Part shown: piece by piece, positions 6,746-9,779 of the stretch
Numbering within the stretch: position 1 is the stretch's first letter
Layout: each line of letters starts with the position of its first letter
Assembly: GCA_020851855.1 (NCBI GenBank)
Contig: JADZBY010000001.1
Coordinates: 1 to 9,779, forward strand
Source: Anaerolineae bacterium
GTDB lineage: Bacteria > Chloroflexota > Anaerolineae > Aggregatilineales > UBA2796
DNA: 9,779 bases
Reading direction: 5' to 3'
Notes under the pieces: generated by a model
Told to the model about the DNA's origin: nothing
Databases searched by the model: none
Seen by the model: the letters and a program-made list of their open reading frames with translations, nothing else
Program-made: the position numbers and the translations under genes

Positions 6746-8236
6746 TCATTCCCCGCCCCGGCGCTCGGCTTTGCCAAAGGCGACTTTGCCCGTCTGGCCG
6801 TTGACCAGCGCCAGCCGCACATCGGCATCCACCTCGGTTAGCGTCGCGATCCACACCGGCAGGAGCAGAAGCTGAAAGATCATGTTCTGAACGCGCACCG
6901 TGGCGCGGGTCACATCGGTGGTCTGGCGGCCCCGCTCGTCGGTGCGGGTATTCTCCACGACGCGCTCGTGCTTGCGCCGCATGGCCTTCGCCGCCAGCTC
7001 ACGCGCATCGAGTGAGGCGCGGTCAAAGTCGATGCTATACAGCGCCGCCGGTTGGCTGGCCAGCCACTTCGGCTGGTACGGCTCTACGTCGCCCAGGCGG
7101 TACGGGGCCAGCCGCATCAGCAGCCCAGGCGTGGGCGACTTCACCCCCGGGATGGCCACTTCGGGCATCAGGTCCATACCCTTCGTCGTATCGGACATGA
7201 GGATGCCGTTGAGGACCTGGGTCTGCGTCGTCGTGACCTCGACGTTCACATCAAAGACCCAGTACGGGATGTACACGCCCTCGACCTGGACAGACTGCAC
7301 CCGGTTCGTATTGAACAGGTTGGCAAGGCGCTGCGCCGGGTTCTTGAGCGCCTTCTGGATGGCGGCGGCGGCCCCTTCCGGGCTGAGGGCAAAGGGCGCT
7401 ATGCCGTCGGGTTGCTCAAAAGACTGCAACACATCGCCCAGGAGAACCTGCGTCGAGCCACAGAACCGGCAGTGCGCCGAGAGCTTGCCCGGCGGCACGG
7501 TATGCTCTGCGCCGCACTGCCGGCACACGATCAGGCGTTGCCCGACGTTCCAGCGCACGGGCTGGGCGCGCCGCTCCAGCATGGCCATCGTCAACAGGTC
7601 CGCCCCGGCGTTGTCCGGGCCGACGTGGGGCGCGCTGTACCCGCAGAAGCGGCACTCCACGCGGCGCTTGTCGAGGTTCACCACGAGATTCCCGTTGCAG
7701 CGTGGGCAGATCAGCACGTCCGCGCGCGCTTCCACCGGCCCTTGCGCCTGGGCGATCACCGGCTCGGCCTCGTTGTACGAGCGGGCGGCCTGTTCGGGCG
7801 TCAAACGGCCCGTGAGCACCATCTTGAGACGCACCGCCTCGCCGTTGTTCGGATCGAGGGCGAGCGCGGTATCCAGGTGTTGCATCCGCTGGGCCGGGTC
7901 AGCGCTCAACCGGGCGATCCACAGGTGCGCGTCCGCAAAATCGTGCTGAATCTCGGCGGCCTTCACGAAGGCGCGCAATGCCCCGGCAGCGTCGCCGCGC
8001 GTCACCAGGTCGGCCCCGGTGTCGAAGGCGGCGCGGGCGCGCAGACTCAGCTCACCCTGGTAGGTGATGACCGGCAGCGGCGTCGGGCGGGCCGGGCGGG
8101 GCGGGCGCTGCGGCTGGCCCAGGGCGCTGATCTCGTCGCGCCGGACATAGCCGCAGTGTGGGCAGTATACCTGGCTGGTCTCGAAGTTCATCGTCATACG
8201 CTGGCCGCACTGCGGGCAGGTGAAATGGAACGACAT
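6746..8236 (-). CDS. Three-zinc-ribbon protein with TPR-like segment and C-terminal VNGQTGKV domain
   Basis: A 496-residue protein with no assigned function. Three CxxC-x14-CxxC zinc ribbons are seen: Cys7/10/25/28, Cys177/180/195/198 and Cys238/241/256/259. Between the first and second lie a Pro/Arg-rich linker (41-55) and a helical segment at about 62-150 resembling TPR repeats (ADLVTRGDAAGALRAFVKAAEIQ, then LDTALALDPNNGEAVRLKM). The region after residue 300 contains GVYIPYWVFDVNVEV and ends with LLLLPVWIATLTEVDADVRLALVNGQTGKVAFG. That IPYW plus LPVW plus VNGQTGKV pattern recurs in bacterial zinc-ribbon proteins often labelled, without proof, as helicase- or primosome-related; no helicase motif is present. 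Hydrophobic LLLLPVWIA is too short for a confident membrane helix. ATG 8236 is used because GAGGTG (8242-8247) lies 5 bases upstream and the first zinc ribbon starts at once. It may bind nucleic acid or protein. Confidence 0.85.
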   Translation of the reverse strand: MSFHFTCPQCGQRMTMNFETSQVYCPHCGYVRRDEISALGQPQRPPRPARPTPLPVITYQGELSLRARAAFDTGADLVTRGDAAGALRAFVKAAEIQHDFADAHLWIARLSADPAQRMQHLDTALALDPNNGEAVRLKMVLTGRLTPEQAARSYNEAEPVIAQAQGPVEARADVLICPRCNGNLVVNLDKRRVECRFCGYSAPHVGPDNAGADLLTMAMLERRAQPVRWNVGQRLIVCRQCGAEHTVPPGKLSAHCRFCGSTQVLLGDVLQSFEQPDGIAPFALSPEGAAAAIQKALKNPAQRLANLFNTNRVQSVQVEGVYIPYWVFDVNVEVTTTQTQVLNGILMSDTTKGMDLMPEVAIPGVKSPTPGLLMRLAPYRLGDVEPYQPKWLASQPAALYSIDFDRASLDARELAAKAMRRKHERVVENTRTDERGRQTTDVTRATVRVQNMIFQLLLLPVWIATLTEVDADVRLALVNGQTGKVAFGKAERRGGE

Positions 8237-8466
8237 GGCAGCACCTCGACGTGTGAGCGCATTGAATGCGGCAGGGCGATTGTTCACGTTGCACAAAAAT
8301 GGACGAGTGGAACGAGCGGCATCGCCCCCCAACCATCCGTCCCCGTTTTTACTCGGTTTTTACACCCCGAAACGCCGTTTTTGCACTGTCCCCTCAGACC
8401 CCTGATTCTGCCTGCTCATGGGAAATATACCGATGCGTATCAGGATAAATCGCCCGGCTTTATGCA

Positions 8467-8480
8467 AATGTCCGGACATT
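8467..8480. promoter_or_regulatory. Perfect 14-bp palindrome, candidate operator
   Basis: aatgtccggacatt is fully self-complementary. It ends 5 bases before the -35 box of the promoter at 8486-8514. Position and symmetry fit a dimeric regulator's site; the regulator is unknown and no second copy was noticed in the window. Confidence 0.4.
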
Positions 8481-8485
8481 GGAGA

Positions 8486-8514
8486 TTGATTTTGGAGACC
8501 ACCAGAGTTACAAT
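8486..8514 (+). promoter_or_regulatory. Candidate sigma-70-like promoter for the NYN-domain gene
   Basis: TTGATT (8486-8491) and TACAAT (8509-8514) are separated by the ideal 17 bases and match 4 of 6 and 5 of 6 consensus positions. A start near 8521 would leave a leader of about 154 bases before ATG 8675. A weaker alternative closer to the gene is TTCAAC (8621-8626) with AATATA (8645-8650). Confidence 0.5.
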
Positions 8515-8674
8515 TATCCGAGTCACCCCCCTGTGAGGTTGAGCTAGGGGCTTTGCAGAAAAAAGCAGCGAATCCGAGATTCATTAAGGCGTTGATCCTG
8601 AGCGGCCCATCGCTTAATTCTTCAACAAGATTGCGGTGAGTCACAATATAGATTTCGCCCTTGGGAGAGGTTTA

Positions 8675-9779
8675 ATGTCCGCTTACCTCATTGTCGATGT
8701 GGGCGACCTGCTGCGCAGGCTTCAGAGCCGCGCCTTCGCCGTCGATCTTCACGATCTGGCCAACCGTCTTCGCAGCGCTGCCGCGCTGGCTGCCGGGCTG
8801 CCTTCCACAGACAGCCTGAAGGCCATCGCCGTCGCAGACTGGAACGATTTCCAGGTCTCGAACCCGACCGTCGAGCAAATCTTCGAGGGCGTCGGCTTCG
8901 AGATGTGCAATATCCCCGATCCGGATCATCTGGGCGATGCGCTGATGATCCACTATTTCTCGAACGATCCCGAGCCGGTGGACGAGATGATCCTCGTCTC
9001 CACGAGCGACGAGATGCTCACGCTCGCCTCGCGCGTTGAGATGAGTCCTGGCGCGCGCGTGCGAGTCTGGGCCGATGCAGCCCCCGGCGTACCCGGCATG
9101 ATCTTCCAGCCGCTTGAGGCGATCCTGGGCATTCAGTCCAAGACCGTATCGCTGTACATTGACTTCGAGAATATCGCCATCAGCCTGAATGAACAAGGCT
9201 ACGCCATCAACCTGGATCGGCTGATCGAAGGCCTGAGTAATCATGCGAGCGCTCACGGACAGATCATGCGCATGGCGGCATATGCGCCGTGGGGCCAGCG
9301 GGGCAGCTTGCCGCCGCTGGTAGATGGCAACGGGCGCGAAGTGTCCGACGAAGCGCCCAGCAAGCTCGCCCTGGCCAATATCGATCCGGTCTTCAATCTG
9401 CCAGGCAAGAACAGCGCCGACATGCGCATCGCCAAGGATGTGCTGGCCGATAGCACGCAGCCCAGCGCGGCGGACATCTACATCATTGCTAGCGGCGACC
9501 GCGACTTTAACGAGGTCTTCGGCGCGCTCCGCAACCGCAACAAGCAGGTCATCGTCTGGGGCGTACGGGGCAGCACCAGCCGCCAACTGGAGAACAACCC
9601 GTCGGTCCAGATCGAGTACCTGGATGACTTCCTGGGCCTGCAGCGTTACCAGACCGTCGGGCACATCTTCGCCGCGTCGATGGCCTCGAACGTCTCGGCG
9701 GCCTTTGCGCCGTCGCAGTGGTCGAGCGTGATCCTTCAGTTCGACCGCATCGCGGCGGTGAACCCGGGCACGGCGGAGA
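8675..9779 (+). CDS. NYN-domain (PIN-like, LabA/DUF88-type) protein with apparent tandem duplication, 3' end outside window
   Basis: The frame stays open for 368 codons to the window edge. Residues about 158-315 form a clear NYN domain, a PIN-like fold found in predicted metal-dependent RNases. It has YIDFENI with Asp163, KNSADMRIAKDVL with Asp249, IIASGDRDF with Asp275 and Asp277, then VIVWGVRG. These acidic residues match the family's metal site. Residues 1-140 repeat the same order in diverged form: YLIVDVGDLL (Asp8), LGDALMIHYF (Asp88), ILVSTSDEM (Asp112, Glu113), then VRVWADA. I infer an internal duplication whose first copy may be structural or only partly active. ATG 8675 follows GGGAGAGG (8663-8670). 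The region after 320 (AASMASNVSAAF) begins another segment that is cut off; relatives often carry an OST-HTH or other RNA-binding domain there, which cannot be seen. A role in RNA processing or decay is family-based inference. Confidence 0.87.
   Translation, partial: MSAYLIVDVGDLLRRLQSRAFAVDLHDLANRLRSAAALAAGLPSTDSLKAIAVADWNDFQVSNPTVEQIFEGVGFEMCNIPDPDHLGDALMIHYFSNDPEPVDEMILVSTSDEMLTLASRVEMSPGARVRVWADAAPGVPGMIFQPLEAILGIQSKTVSLYIDFENIAISLNEQGYAINLDRLIEGLSNHASAHGQIMRMAAYAPWGQRGSLPPLVDGNGREVSDEAPSKLALANIDPVFNLPGKNSADMRIAKDVLADSTQPSAADIYIIASGDRDFNEVFGALRNRNKQVIVWGVRGSTSRQLENNPSVQIEYLDDFLGLQRYQTVGHIFAASMASNVSAAFAPSQWSSVILQFDRIAAVNPGTAE

Larger units (their letters stand above)
8237..8674. other. Divergent intergenic region, AT-richer than the genes
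   Basis: This 438-base region separates the zinc-ribbon gene (minus) from the NYN gene (plus). Its base composition is visibly richer in A and T than the flanking genes. It holds a 14-bp palindrome and a promoter facing right, annotated separately, and a leader of about 150 bases in front of the NYN gene. I see no tRNA, convincing small gene or strong terminator. No convincing promoter for the zinc-ribbon gene was found. Confidence 0.6.

Noticed and set aside
7052..8536. 494-codon open frame on the plus strand opposite the zinc-ribbon gene
   Set aside because: It is the complement of a gene with three intact zinc ribbons, and its own translation shows no domain.
8360..8644. Possible 94-residue small gene on the minus strand in the intergenic region
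   Set aside because: No ribosome site, no domain, biased composition, and it runs across the promoter and palindrome facing the other way.
8672..9664. 330-codon open frame on the minus strand opposite the NYN gene
   Set aside because: The plus strand encodes a clear NYN domain with conserved acidic residues and a good ribosome site; the antisense frame is a shadow.

Overview
The window is GC-rich bacterial DNA with seven protein-coding genes, three non-coding stretches of about 340-440 bases, and several short palindromic repeat elements. The gene mix (a RimJ-type acetyltransferase, a secreted M23 peptidase fused to a beta-propeller-like region, a membrane-anchored HtrA protease, an HPPD, a multi-zinc-ribbon protein and an NYN-domain protein) and the GC-rich hairpin repeats between genes suggest a Chloroflexota-like chromosome (Anaerolineae or a relative). 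This is an inference: no rRNA, tRNA or marker gene is present to prove it.

Layout from left to right. A GNAT acetyltransferase (+, 33-623) is followed by a gene-free stretch holding one 144-bp repeat element (744-887). Next is a membrane-anchored TPR protein (-, about 2144-963). It is divergent from a secreted M23 metallopeptidase with a C-terminal PQQ-like propeller (+, 2263-3891). That gene converges, with only 17 bases between stop codons, on an HtrA/DegP-type serine protease with one N-terminal membrane anchor (-, 5114-3909). Upstream of htrA lie two near-identical 111-bp copies of the same repeat family and a second, unrelated palindrome cluster (5414-5474). Then come 4-hydroxyphenylpyruvate dioxygenase (-, 6669-5542) and a protein with three zinc ribbons (-, 8236-6746). 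A 438-base intergenic region carries a good sigma-70-like promoter and a perfect 14-bp palindrome. It leads into a NYN-domain (PIN-like nuclease) protein (+, from 8675) that is cut by the right edge.

The genes do not form one pathway. The TPR protein, M23 peptidase and HtrA protease all belong to the envelope and could share cell-wall or extracytoplasmic protein quality-control work, but that is only suggested by neighbourhood. HPPD stands alone, with no other tyrosine-catabolism gene in view. I see no phage, plasmid, CRISPR, transposase or defence island. The items most worth following up are the NYN protein, which appears to carry two tandem NYN-like folds with the first diverged, the controlled-looking promoter in front of it, and the repeat family whose two copies sit immediately upstream of the htrA ribosome binding site.
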